Source: UBA2093 sp044340485 (lineage in GTDB: Bacteria > Actinomycetota > Acidimicrobiia > Acidimicrobiales > Ilumatobacteraceae). Taken from it: a DNA stretch of 31,373 bases. The DNA lies in contig JBIITN010000020.1 of the NCBI GenBank assembly GCA_044340485.1, forward strand, positions 1 through 31,373, read 5' to 3'. Below, piece after piece: positions 14,428-23,035 of the stretch. The translations under genes were made by a program, and so were the position numbers. Numbering within the stretch: position 1 is the first letter of the stretch; each line of letters begins with the position of its first letter. The notes under the pieces were generated by a model. That model worked only from the letters and a program-made list of their open reading frames with translations. It ran no database searches and was not told the origin of the DNA.

Positions 14428-16529
14428 TGACTTTGACGTCCGACTCATTTCCCCGTCAATACGCGCGCACACAACGCCTCACACTTGGTGAGCCACGCAC
14501 GTTCTCGGTGTCGCCAGATGGATCACAAATAGTTTTTGTACGCACAGCATCGGGAGATGATCCCGTCAACCAACTGTGGCTGTACAAGGTTGCTACTCAG
14601 AATGAAGAGTTACTTCTTGACCCTCGTCAACTCGGTGCCGATTTGTCATCACTGACAGACGAGGAAAAACGTCGACGTGAACGCGCACGTGAAGGCGCTG
14701 GCGGAATTGTCACATACTCAACGGATACGGATCTGAACACAATTGCCACCGTTGTCGGTGGCTCTCTTGTCCTTGTAGATGTCACGTCAAAAACCGTGAC
14801 TCTTCCAAACATCGCAGTGGGAATTTTCGATGCACGATTGTCGCCCAACGGATCGCACATTGCATACGCACGTGGCTCGTCTCTGCATGTGTGCAACCAC
14901 GACGGTATCGAAACAACTCTCGCCTCAGACGATGACCCCAACGTCTCATGGGGAACGGCTGAATTCATCGCGGCTGAAGAAATGGGTCGACAACGAGGTT
15001 TTTGGTGGTCACCAGATGGCAGACACATTGCTGCGACGCGTGTAGATGTGAGTCCCATTCCCACGTGGCACATTGCAGATGCAGCACATCCGGAATCTGT
15101 TCCCCACTCACATCGTTATCCGGCAGCGGGCACGCACAACGCCCTCGTATCGCTGCACATCATCGATGTTGCAGACACGACTCGCGTTGAAGTTGCACTG
15201 CCTGGCGAATGGGAATATCTCAACTCTGTGTCGTGGTCATCTTCAGGCCTCATTGCCCAAACGCAGACCCGGGATCAACGCGAAGTCACCGTGTATTCGG
15301 TTGATACACACACGGGAACATGTTCCGAGTTATTAAACGATGTTGACCATGCCTGGATTGAACTAGTTCCAGGCGTTCCCGTGCTGTCAACCAATGGAGA
15401 TCTGGTGACATGCCAAGAACGAGATGGGGTGCGACGTTTGTATGTAGGTGGTCGCCTAGTTACACCACCCACCGTTCAGGTGCGCTCAATTATTTCAGTT
15501 ACAGACGACATCACATTCGTTGCAAACGACATCAACACACCTTGGGTGCACCGCGTCATGCGTTATTCAATTCATTCGAACGAATTGTCACATATCACAA
15601 GTGAGAAATTTGACGGAATTGCCTCGGGAGTATCGGCCGGCGGAACAACGGTCTTACGTACGTCAGCGTTGCAACAAACACGCGCAACGTTTTCTGTACA
15701 CCGTTCTTCCACGTCTACGCAGATCACATCGTTTGCCGAAGAACCACTTGTATCGCCGAATGTGGCAATCCACACGGTTGGTCGCCGACACATACCAGTT
15801 GCAATAGTGATGCCGCGGAATCACCCGAACACGGAAAAATCGTCTGCGCAATTACCAGTGTTATTTGACCCGTATGGCGGACCTCATGCCCAACGTGTGC
15901 TTGCTTCGTCAGCGGCATACCTCTCGTCACAGTGGTTTGCGGATCAAGGTTTTTGTGTGGTCATCGCGGATAATCGCGGAACACCTGGCAAAGGCTCTGT
16001 GTATGAACGCGCCGTATTGCATGATCTTGCCGGCCCCGTCCTTGAAGATCAGATTGAAGTGCTCGACGTACTACGTGAACTTGAGCCTCGTGCAGACACA
16101 TCGCGTGTGGCTATTCGTGGCTGGAGTTTTGGCGGTTACCTTGCAGCTCTTGCGGTGCTTCGCGCCCCCGACAAATTTCACGCTGCGGTTGCAGGTGCTC
16201 CTGTCACTGATTGGCGACTGTATGACACCCACTACACCGAAAGATATCTTCGCCACCCCGGCATTGACGATGAGCCATACCAAACGACATCGCTCATTGA
16301 ATGTGCGCATCAGCTAGAGCGTCCGTTGCTTCTTATCCATGGTCTTGCCGATGACAATGTTGTTGCTGCCCACACCTTGCAGTTGTCTTCTGCCCTGCTC
16401 GCAGCAGGAAAAGATCATGAAGTTTTGCCACTTTCAGGAGTCACGCACATGACTCCACAAGAAGAAGTCGCCGAGAACTTATTACTTCATCAATTGCGAT
16501 TTATTCAGCGGGCCCTGAAACTGCCGTAA
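14427..16529 (+). CDS. Dipeptidyl-peptidase IV-type serine peptidase (family S9B)
   Basis: A 700-residue enzyme: beta-propeller (about 20-460) followed by an alpha/beta-hydrolase domain (about 470-700). The catalytic triad is visible as S567 in GWSFGGY, D642 in GLADDNV and H674 in THMT. The double-glutamate motif that binds the substrate N-terminus in DPP IV is present as FIAAEEMGRQRGFWWSPDG (E184, E185). Together these predict release of N-terminal dipeptides, classically after Pro or Ala. There is no signal peptide or membrane anchor with this start, so it is probably cytoplasmic. The start at 14427 couples to the upstream thiolase-like gene by a one-base overlap. Its last 29 bases overlap the end of prmC on the other strand. 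Confidence 0.9.
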   Translation: MTLTSDSFPRQYARTQRLTLGEPRTFSVSPDGSQIVFVRTASGDDPVNQLWLYKVATQNEELLLDPRQLGADLSSLTDEEKRRRERAREGAGGIVTYSTDTDLNTIATVVGGSLVLVDVTSKTVTLPNIAVGIFDARLSPNGSHIAYARGSSLHVCNHDGIETTLASDDDPNVSWGTAEFIAAEEMGRQRGFWWSPDGRHIAATRVDVSPIPTWHIADAAHPESVPHSHRYPAAGTHNALVSLHIIDVADTTRVEVALPGEWEYLNSVSWSSSGLIAQTQTRDQREVTVYSVDTHTGTCSELLNDVDHAWIELVPGVPVLSTNGDLVTCQERDGVRRLYVGGRLVTPPTVQVRSIISVTDDITFVANDINTPWVHRVMRYSIHSNELSHITSEKFDGIASGVSAGGTTVLRTSALQQTRATFSVHRSSTSTQITSFAEEPLVSPNVAIHTVGRRHIPVAIVMPRNHPNTEKSSAQLPVLFDPYGGPHAQRVLASSAAYLSSQWFADQGFCVVIADNRGTPGKGSVYERAVLHDLAGPVLEDQIEVLDVLRELEPRADTSRVAIRGWSFGGYLAALAVLRAPDKFHAAVAGAPVTDWRLYDTHYTERYLRHPGIDDEPYQTTSLIECAHQLERPLLLIHGLADDNVVAAHTLQLSSALLAAGKDHEVLPLSGVTHMTPQEEVAENLLLHQLRFIQRALKLP

Positions 16530-17376
16530 CAAATCGATCACGTCCCGTGGCATCTTGATGAACCACCACGTTCACAAATCCTGCGACGCGACACAACTCA
16601 CGTACGTCATTTGCTTGGGTATGTCCCATTTCTACAGCAATCAATCCACCAGTACGCAGCCACTCGGGTGCGCCATTAATGATCGTTTTCAATTCTGACA
16701 AACCGCGCTCATGAGCAAATAACGCGTCGTAGGGTTCCCAGTTGCGTACCTGGTCTTCCACCTCAGTGTCATCGGGGGCGATGTAGGGAGGGTTGCTCAC
16801 CACGACATCAAGATTCCCCCGCAATTTATTGGGGAGCGCTTCATACCATGAGCCTTCTGCAATGTGGCCATACATCGCTGCCCTACCTAATCCGGCCAAA
16901 TTTGCACGTGCCACATCAGTTGCATCAGTTGACGCATCGGTCAACCACACTCGCAATGACCCAAGTGGTGATTCCTGAAGCAATGACAAACCAATGGCGC
17001 CGGTACCGGTCCCCAAATCGACAATTGATTTCTGATGCGACGGCTCAGCCTGAAGAAACGTGAGAACAAGTTCAACTAGTTGCTCTGTTTCAGGTCGTGG
17101 AATCAAAACACGTTGATCCACCATCAGATCTAGATAGCGAAATGCCCATCGACCCAACACATATTGCAGTGGTTCACCCTCGAGATAGCGCCGCATCATC
17201 GCGTCAAGGTGTAATCCGCATCGAGCTGTGACTTTCTCATCGAGAACATCGATCCACTCTTCAGTGTCAACTCCTGCGGCGTGCTCACACAACCATTTGG
17301 CAATAATACGGTCACCGACGATGTCAGTTGTCGAGACCAACATCTCGCGCCAGGTAATGGTGTCTTCGTTACTCAT
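16501..17376 (-). CDS. prmC: Peptide chain release factor N5-glutamine methyltransferase
   Basis: Methylates the glutamine of the GGQ motif in release factors 1 and 2 using S-adenosylmethionine. The 291 residues include an N-terminal helical domain with EGEPLQYVLGRWAF, IPRPETEQLVE (about 93-103), the SAM-binding motif DLGTGTGAIG (120-129) and the catalytic NPPY (195-198). The chosen ATG at 17376 overlaps the prfA stop by 8 bases. A start nine codons upstream (17403) is possible but buried in prfA. The enzyme thus sits beside its substrate gene, as in many bacteria. The tail overlaps the convergent peptidase gene. Confidence 0.94.
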   Translation of the reverse strand: MSNEDTITWREMLVSTTDIVGDRIIAKWLCEHAAGVDTEEWIDVLDEKVTARCGLHLDAMMRRYLEGEPLQYVLGRWAFRYLDLMVDQRVLIPRPETEQLVELVLTFLQAEPSHQKSIVDLGTGTGAIGLSLLQESPLGSLRVWLTDASTDATDVARANLAGLGRAAMYGHIAEGSWYEALPNKLRGNLDVVVSNPPYIAPDDTEVEDQVRNWEPYDALFAHERGLSELKTIINGAPEWLRTGGLIAVEMGHTQANDVRELCRVAGFVNVVVHQDATGRDRFVTAVSGPAE

Positions 17377-18433
17377 CTCCGGAAAGTTGCCGCGCTTTTT
17401 CATCGGCGATTAATGCCTCAACAACGGCACTCATGTCTCCCGCAAGAACATTTTGTAGTTGATACAACGTGAAACCGATGCGGTGGTCTGTAATTCGATT
17501 GTCTTTGTAGTTGTATGTACGGATTTTTTCACTACGTCCACCGCCACCAACCTGTGCTTTACGCACCGCCGAAGCTTGCGCTTCTGCTTCGTCTTGTTTC
17601 AATTTCAGAAGTCGTGAGCGCAACACTTGCATTGCGCGAGCACGGTTTTGCAACTGGCTTCGCTGATCTTGCATTGCCACCACAACGCCTGTTGGTTTGT
17701 GCGTAATACGCACCGCTGAGTCAGTGGTATTGACACCTTGACCACCGGGGCCCGACGCCCGATACACGTCAATTTCAAGATCACGTTCATCAATCTCGAT
17801 GTCGACTTCTTCAGCTTCCGGCAATACCATCACCGTTGCAGACGACGTATGGACTCGTCCTTGGCTTTCCGTTGTAGGCACTCGTTGCACACGATGTGGT
17901 CCGCCTTCAAATTTGAGATGGCTCCATGCGTCTTCACCCTTCACAAGAAGTGTCACCTGATTCACACCACCGAGATCGGAGCCATCAAGCTGGATGACCT
18001 CTACCGTCCAGCCTTTGTTTGCCGCATATGCGCGGTACATCTCTAATAAATCACCAGCAAACAGGTTGGCCTCTTCGCCACCTTCGGCACCACGAATTTC
18101 CATGATGACGTTTTTGCCATCGTTTGGATCTTGAGGCAATAGGAGAACCCTGAGTTGTTCTTCGAGTTTTTCAATACGGGTTTCTGCAGTGTCGAGTTCG
18201 GCACGAAAGCCCTCGCGTTCTACCCCACTTGTTTCATTCATGAATTCACGAGCAACATCTGCATCACCACGTGCTGATCGCAATTCCCGAATACAAGTCA
18301 CGAGCGGAGTCATTTGCTTGTATTTGCGGGTTGCCTCACGCAGTTTCGTCTGGTCCCCCAATACGTCGGAGCTACCAAGACTCGCCTCGAGTTCTACATA
18401 GTCCTTTTCTATGGACTCAAGACGATCATGCAC
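17369..18433 (-). CDS. prfA: Peptide chain release factor 1
   Basis: Recognises UAA and UAG in the ribosomal A site and triggers peptide release. At 354 residues it is of normal length. The codon-reading PxT motif is PTT (186-188, in RVPTTESQGRVHTS), which marks RF1 and not RF2. The catalytic GGQ is at 230-232. The start is a GTG 20 bases after the upstream gene, with a TAnnnT element (TAACCT) ending 8 nt before it. It may therefore have an internal promoter in addition to read-through from rho-rpmE. prmC overlaps its 3' end. Confidence 0.96.
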   Translation of the reverse strand: MHDRLESIEKDYVELEASLGSSDVLGDQTKLREATRKYKQMTPLVTCIRELRSARGDADVAREFMNETSGVEREGFRAELDTAETRIEKLEEQLRVLLLPQDPNDGKNVIMEIRGAEGGEEANLFAGDLLEMYRAYAANKGWTVEVIQLDGSDLGGVNQVTLLVKGEDAWSHLKFEGGPHRVQRVPTTESQGRVHTSSATVMVLPEAEEVDIEIDERDLEIDVYRASGPGGQGVNTTDSAVRITHKPTGVVVAMQDQRSQLQNRARAMQVLRSRLLKLKQDEAEAQASAVRKAQVGGGGRSEKIRTYNYKDNRITDHRIGFTLYQLQNVLAGDMSAVVEALIADEKARQLSGDE

Positions 18434-18441
18434 GATGACAC

Positions 18442-18447
18442 AGGTTA
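18442..18447 (-). promoter_or_regulatory. Putative -10 element for prfA
   Basis: TAACCT ends 8 nt before the GTG at 18433, in the 20-base gap after the upstream gene. Transcription from here would leave only one or two bases of leader. Confidence 0.35.
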
Positions 18448-18453
18448 GGTGCT

Positions 18454-19476
18454 TTAGTGCGCAAGAAGACGCAGTTCAATGGGTCGATGTGCCAGAACTC
18501 CCATTTTCATGATGGAAGGAACGACATCTTTATCTCTGGCCGCCACAATGACATGTACGTTATCTCCGAGCCGGTCTGCCGCATCAAGTGCAAACGGAAT
18601 CACATCGAGATCGACACCATGCATAAAAGTGACCACTGCGCTATCGCCGGCACCATCGTGACCACGAGCAACACATGGCACCGCATCTTTTAGATTTGCG
18701 CGCACAATTGGTGGCTCTGCTGGTTCCAAGAAAGACAGGCCGACGATTTCTGGTTGTGCAATGCACTGTGCGCGTAATAATCGTTCCGCACCGAAAGTAT
18801 TTAATGGGTGGATTCGTGCACCGGTTTGACGATGTTGTGCCACAGTGTCGATAACAGAACGAAGTGCATCTTCTGTTGGTAGATGTCCGTGGATGAGTGC
18901 GAACGCTTCGCGATCATGTGCGCCCATCCCCACTTCAAGTCGCGTCTCTCCGGTTTCAACATCATCCACAACACGACAGATTTCAAGACCCAGCACTTCT
19001 CCAACAACAATCCCGTGTTCCACCACCACTTCTGCACCAGCGCGTTCAATCATCGGAACAAACTCAAGATGACGCGGATGAGGTGGCATCAATGGAAGAT
19101 GTTCCTCACGCACTGCCGGCAACAACAACCGTTCATTGACATGCCACACATGAATTGGGAGATCAAACATTGCCGCACGCCGAACTAATAGACCCGAGTC
19201 CCGTTCCACCACAAGATTCAATGGTGCACCTGCTGGTGCCATGCCACCTTGTATCTGCGTTAAGAACCATGCCAATGTCGGACCAAGTGCGCGTTGTGCG
19301 ACACCGTCTACGTACACCCACGTCTCATTAGCCGCAACAAATGCGGCACCAAGACCAAATACTTCTGCCCGACCTTCCGGCTCGCTCGAAAGACCAAGAT
19401 GCTCTCTCACTAGAGCACGTAATTTGATCGACAACAGTCGTGAGCGACGCTCACGATCCGTCGAATCGTTGGTCAA
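18454..19476 (-). CDS. Protein of unknown function between rpmE and prfA
   Basis: I do not recognise this 340-residue protein. The N-terminus is basic (about 1-30, RERRSRLLSIKLRALVREHL). The rest is mixed alpha/beta without membrane segments or signal peptide. Notable stretches are FGLGAAFVAANETWVYVDG (about 40-58), the His/Pro-rich LPLMPPHPRHLEF, VEVGMGAHDREAFALIHGHLP (about 195), and FMHGVDLDVIPFALDAADRL near the end. Cysteines are few and there is no Walker or zinc motif. The start is taken as TTG at 19476, three bases after rpmE stops, because coupling is likely and no in-frame ATG or GTG lies close by. A GTG at 19410 is an alternative. Its position amid rho, rpmE, prfA and prmC suggests a link to translation or transcription termination (inference only). 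Confidence 0.75.
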   Translation of the reverse strand: MTNDSTDRERRSRLLSIKLRALVREHLGLSSEPEGRAEVFGLGAAFVAANETWVYVDGVAQRALGPTLAWFLTQIQGGMAPAGAPLNLVVERDSGLLVRRAAMFDLPIHVWHVNERLLLPAVREEHLPLMPPHPRHLEFVPMIERAGAEVVVEHGIVVGEVLGLEICRVVDDVETGETRLEVGMGAHDREAFALIHGHLPTEDALRSVIDTVAQHRQTGARIHPLNTFGAERLLRAQCIAQPEIVGLSFLEPAEPPIVRANLKDAVPCVARGHDGAGDSAVVTFMHGVDLDVIPFALDAADRLGDNVHVIVAARDKDVVPSIMKMGVLAHRPIELRLLAH

Positions 19477-19479
19477 GAA

Positions 19480-19707
19480 TCAGTCTTCTTTTTTAGGAGA
19501 CGACTTACGCTGGCCGTAACGCTTGTTGAAGCGCTCCACGCGACCGCCTGTGTCGACAAGTTTTTGCTTACCGGTAAAGAACGGGTGGCATTCGTTGCAC
19601 AATTCGACAGTGAGATCTCCGCCACGGGTGCTGCGAGTGGTGAATGTATTGCCACACGAGCACTTCACATTGCTATCGGAGTATTCGGGATGTGTCTCAG
19701 TCTTCAT
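19480..19707 (-). CDS. rpmE: 50S ribosomal protein L31, zinc-binding type
   Basis: Large-subunit ribosomal protein of 75 residues. The four zinc ligands are present: C16 and C18 (KCSCGNTF) and C37 and C40 (CNECHPFFTGKQK). This is the zinc-containing C+ form, which in many bacteria is replaced by a cysteine-free paralogue under zinc starvation. The conserved GRVERFNKRYG follows. A GAGGAG site seven bases before the ATG is strong. It lies 46 bases after rho and just before the unknown gene. Confidence 0.97.
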   Translation of the reverse strand: MKTETHPEYSDSNVKCSCGNTFTTRSTRGGDLTVELCNECHPFFTGKQKLVDTGGRVERFNKRYGQRKSSPKKED

Positions 19708-19753
19708 GGCTTCTCCTCGGACAAGGGGTCAAAGTGTATCGGGATGCCCCGCG

Positions 19754-21499
19754 TCATGACGTGGGTGACTTGGCGATTTCTGTCAGGAATTCGTCGTTGG
19801 TCCGGAAGGTCTTCAGACGATCCATCAGCATTTCAAGCCCTGGTGCAGGGTTGCCGTCGGCAGCAAGACCCGAGAGGACGCGGCGCAATTTCCAGACCAT
19901 CTGAAGCTGCTTGCGATCAAACAAGAGCTCCTCATGGCGAGTGCTCGATGCGTCCACGTCGATAGCTGGGAACACACGGCGTTCAGCAATCTTGCGGTCA
20001 AGTTTCAATTCCATGTTGCCCGTACCTTTGAATTCTTCAAAGATTGCTTCGTCCATGCGGCTATTTGTCTCAACAAGGGCGGTTGCCAAGATGGTGAGTG
20101 AGCCACCTTCTTCGACGTTACGTGCAGCTCCAAAGAACTTCTTCGGTGGATACAGTGCGCCGGCATCAATACCACCCGACATGATGCGACCACTTGCTGG
20201 TGCAGCAAGATTGTATGCGCGCGACAGACGGGTAATGCCGTCCAAGATGATGACAACGTCTTGACCCATCTCAACCATGCGCTTGGCTTTTTCGATCGCA
20301 AGCTCGGCAATGTGAGTGTGCTCATCGCTTGGTCGGTCGAAGGTGGAAGCAATGACTTCACCTTTCACCGTCCGACGCATGTCGGTGACTTCTTCTGGAC
20401 GCTCGTCGATGAGAAGAACAATCAACTTCACTTCGGGATTGTTCTTTTCAATACACGTTGCGATGGTTTTCATGACCGTGGTCTTGCCGGCCTTTGGAGG
20501 CGACACGATAAGACCGCGCTGACCTTTACCAATAGGTGAAATGAGATCAATGATGCGCGCAGTCATGTTGCTTGGATCCATTGGATCTTCAAGTCGCAAT
20601 TTCTCGTCAGGAAACAGTGGCGTGAGATCTTCAAAACGAAGACGGCGCTTTGCCTGCTCGGGATCTTGACCATTCACGGTATGAATCTCAAGCATCGCGG
20701 GGTTCTTTTCATTACGACCTGCCGGGCGCGACAAACCAGTGACGTAATCACCCTTGCGCAAACCGAATTGACGCGTGAGCTTTACCGGAATATATGAGTC
20801 TTCACGGGTTGGCAGATATCCACCTACTCGTAAGAAGCCGTACCCTTCATCGCGAAGGTCGAGATAACCAGCAACTTCCACGGGATCATTGCTGATTGGT
20901 TCGTTCTCGTCAGCACTGTAGCGATCATCGCCTTGTGGGCCTTCTTCGCGACCATTACGACCGCGACGTCGACGACGACGATTTCGTGAACCTCCATCAT
21001 CCCAACCTTGTTCGCGATCGCTACGATCCTGGCGCTCACCGCGTTCTTGACGTGGGCCGCGTTCTTGACGTTCGCCGCGTTCTTGACGTTCGCCGCGTTC
21101 TTGGCGTTCGCCGCGTTCTTGGCGCGGACCACGCGGGCCACGGTCTTGACGTTCACTGCGGGCCGCACTCGCCTCTTCAGTCGACATACGTCCTTCATGC
21201 TCTGCTAATTCGATTTCCCACTCGGCAAGTGGTTCACCATCAGGCCCTAGGAGTACGACTGGGTCGGACTTTGTAGCTGCTTGTGCTTTTGGCTGCGTTT
21301 CCGCTTTTGGTGTGACCGCTGCTTTTTCTGGTTTGCTTGCAGCCTGTCCATTGGCGCCGGTCTGATCAAGAATTTTTTCGATCAATGTTGATTTAGAAGC
21401 GCGCGACACGGATTTGATGCCAAGTGCAGTTGCGATGGCAGCCAATTGGTCTTTGTCTTTTGCTTCAAGTGCTGATTTCTCAAGGGCTTCTGCAGCCAT
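19754..21499 (-). CDS. rho: Transcription termination factor Rho with Arg/Glu-rich insertion
   Basis: Hexameric RNA-dependent ATPase that releases RNA polymerase. In 581 residues: an N-terminal Rho_N/SAP-like domain (about 8-47), a low-complexity Lys/Ala linker, a highly charged Arg/Glu/Asp-rich insertion (about 113-200, with RQERGE repeats and a run of arginines), the RNA-binding cold-shock-like domain (about 207-280, GYLDLRDEGYGFLR), then the ATPase core with Walker A SPPKAGKTT (about 334-342) and LIVLLIDERPEEVTDM. Long insertions of this kind are known in actinobacterial Rho and broaden RNA binding. The ATG at 21499 was chosen since conservation begins there. A start 10 codons upstream is possible. 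Confidence 0.96.
   Translation of the reverse strand: MAAEALEKSALEAKDKDQLAAIATALGIKSVSRASKSTLIEKILDQTGANGQAASKPEKAAVTPKAETQPKAQAATKSDPVVLLGPDGEPLAEWEIELAEHEGRMSTEEASAARSERQDRGPRGPRQERGERQERGERQERGERQERGPRQERGERQDRSDREQGWDDGGSRNRRRRRRGRNGREEGPQGDDRYSADENEPISNDPVEVAGYLDLRDEGYGFLRVGGYLPTREDSYIPVKLTRQFGLRKGDYVTGLSRPAGRNEKNPAMLEIHTVNGQDPEQAKRRLRFEDLTPLFPDEKLRLEDPMDPSNMTARIIDLISPIGKGQRGLIVSPPKAGKTTVMKTIATCIEKNNPEVKLIVLLIDERPEEVTDMRRTVKGEVIASTFDRPSDEHTHIAELAIEKAKRMVEMGQDVVIILDGITRLSRAYNLAAPASGRIMSGGIDAGALYPPKKFFGAARNVEEGGSLTILATALVETNSRMDEAIFEEFKGTGNMELKLDRKIAERRVFPAIDVDASSTRHEELLFDRKQLQMVWKLRRVLSGLAADGNPAPGLEMLMDRLKTFRTNDEFLTEIAKSPTS
21040..21129 (-). repeat. 18-bp in-frame repeat within rho (about five units)
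   Basis: The motif CGCGTTCTTG on the plus strand recurs at 21040, 21058, 21076, 21094 and 21112 with strict 18-base spacing. It encodes RQERGE/RQERGP hexapeptides in the charged insertion. The period is a multiple of three, so copy number can change without shifting frame. Confidence 0.85.
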
Positions 21500-21634
21500 G
21501 ATGTGCCTGCTTTCAGGTGCTGTACTCAACCCGTACGCGTGAAAAGAGGACCGTCAAACGATCACCGCCAAACGTGCATCCGCAGAACTTACGCGGGGAG
21601 ACTCGGAACAACCGAGCAACTAGATACTAGCGCA

Positions 21635-23035
21635 TCAACGCTTCTGAGCCACCGATGCAACGAAATCCTGCACTACGAACAGGTCATTTGGCAGGGTTTG
21701 GGTGCGTTCAGGGCGGTCAAATAGGTCCGCAAGGTGCTCGGGCAAGGCCGGACGAACACCTGTTGCTTTTTCTACTGCATCGGGGAACTTTGCAGGATGT
21801 GCAGTGGCCAAGGTAACCATCGGAATATCGCCTGTTACGAACCGTTGTGACACGTACAACCCGACTGCGGTGTGGGGGTCAATGGCGCGCTCATATTTAC
21901 CAAAAAACTGTGTGATGGTGTCGAGTGTTTGAGCATCGGTGCAACGTCCCGCACGAAACGTTGGTGCGATCCACGTAGCAAATTGTTCGTCATCAACAAT
22001 GAGATCACCTGATGTTCTGAATTGCACCAGTTGCTCAGACGTGCGGGGTCCATTTCGGTCATTCATTTCAAACAGCAATCGTTCGAAATTAGACGACACT
22101 TGAATATCCATGCTTGGGCTTAACGTTGGATGAACACCACTCACAGTCATGTGATGGGTTTCAAAGAAACGCGTGAGAATGTCATTTGAGTTTGAGGCAA
22201 CAATTAAATGACGAATGTTCGCACCCATGTTTTTAGCAATCCAACCACTCAACACATTGCCGAAGTTTCCGGTGGGAACCGTGACATCAATTGGGCCATT
22301 GAAGCGCCGGGCTGCTTCCACGTAATACACCACCTGCGCCATTACCCGTGCCCAGTTGATGGAGTTGATAGCTGAGAGCCGCTGGTCATTACGAAATTCA
22401 ATGTCGTTAAACATTGCTTTCACGAGGTCCTGACAATCGTCAAACGTCCCATCTATTGCCACTGCATGGACATTGGGCGACGACACTGTAGTCATTTGTT
22501 TACGCTGCACGTCACTGACGCGACCTTTGGGATACAAAATCACAACGTCGACATTGCTACACCCTGACAAACCATCAATTGCAGCGCTGCCAGTGTCTCC
22601 ACTTGTGGCACCAACAATCATCACCCGCTCACTACGAGCAGACAAGATGTGATCAAAGAAGCGTCCTAGTAGTTGCAGTGCGACATCTTTGAACGCCAAT
22701 GTTGGGCCGTGGAACAGCTCCATCAGGAATTGATTATCGCCGAGTGGAACGATGGGAACGACATCCGGATGTCGAAACGAAGAGTATGCATCGTGGGTGA
22801 GCGAGCGCAACGTTGCATCGTCAAAATCAGGTGCGACATACAGACCCATCACATCTGCTGCGAGGTCGGCATAATGCAGCGCTGCTACTCCAGACGTTGA
22901 AGCGTCTCGTGCGCGTTCTGTGAGCGACGGCCACTTGTCGGGCACATATAGTCCACCATCTGTTGCAAGACCGGTGAGCACAACATCTGAGAAACCAAGA
23001 ACCGGCGCACTGCCGCGCGTTGACAGGTATTTCAT
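21635..23035 (-). CDS. thrC: Threonine synthase, long form
   Basis: PLP enzyme converting O-phosphohomoserine to threonine, the last step of the pathway. The 466 residues start MKYLSTRG and continue GLATDGGLYVP, the N-terminal domain of the long (E. coli/yeast/Corynebacterium) class. The PLP lysine lies in GPTLAFKDVALQLLGRFF and the phosphate-binding segment in GATSGDTGSAAI. Mycobacteria use a shorter thrC of a different class at this locus. Its ATG overlaps the hom stop by one base. The expected partner thrB (homoserine kinase) is not seen after it. A gap of 135 bases separates it from rho. Confidence 0.95.
   Translation of the reverse strand: MKYLSTRGSAPVLGFSDVVLTGLATDGGLYVPDKWPSLTERARDASTSGVAALHYADLAADVMGLYVAPDFDDATLRSLTHDAYSSFRHPDVVPIVPLGDNQFLMELFHGPTLAFKDVALQLLGRFFDHILSARSERVMIVGATSGDTGSAAIDGLSGCSNVDVVILYPKGRVSDVQRKQMTTVSSPNVHAVAIDGTFDDCQDLVKAMFNDIEFRNDQRLSAINSINWARVMAQVVYYVEAARRFNGPIDVTVPTGNFGNVLSGWIAKNMGANIRHLIVASNSNDILTRFFETHHMTVSGVHPTLSPSMDIQVSSNFERLLFEMNDRNGPRTSEQLVQFRTSGDLIVDDEQFATWIAPTFRAGRCTDAQTLDTITQFFGKYERAIDPHTAVGLYVSQRFVTGDIPMVTLATAHPAKFPDAVEKATGVRPALPEHLADLFDRPERTQTLPNDLFVVQDFVASVAQKR

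Noticed and set aside
12952..16529. Mobile element carrying the thiolase/DPP IV block
   Set aside because: No transposase, integrase, terminal repeats or target duplication is visible at either boundary; only gene order hints at insertion.
21602..21616. CTCGG-TTGTT-CCGAG hairpin as a terminator between thrC and rho
   Set aside because: The stem is only five base pairs and no T-run follows on either strand.
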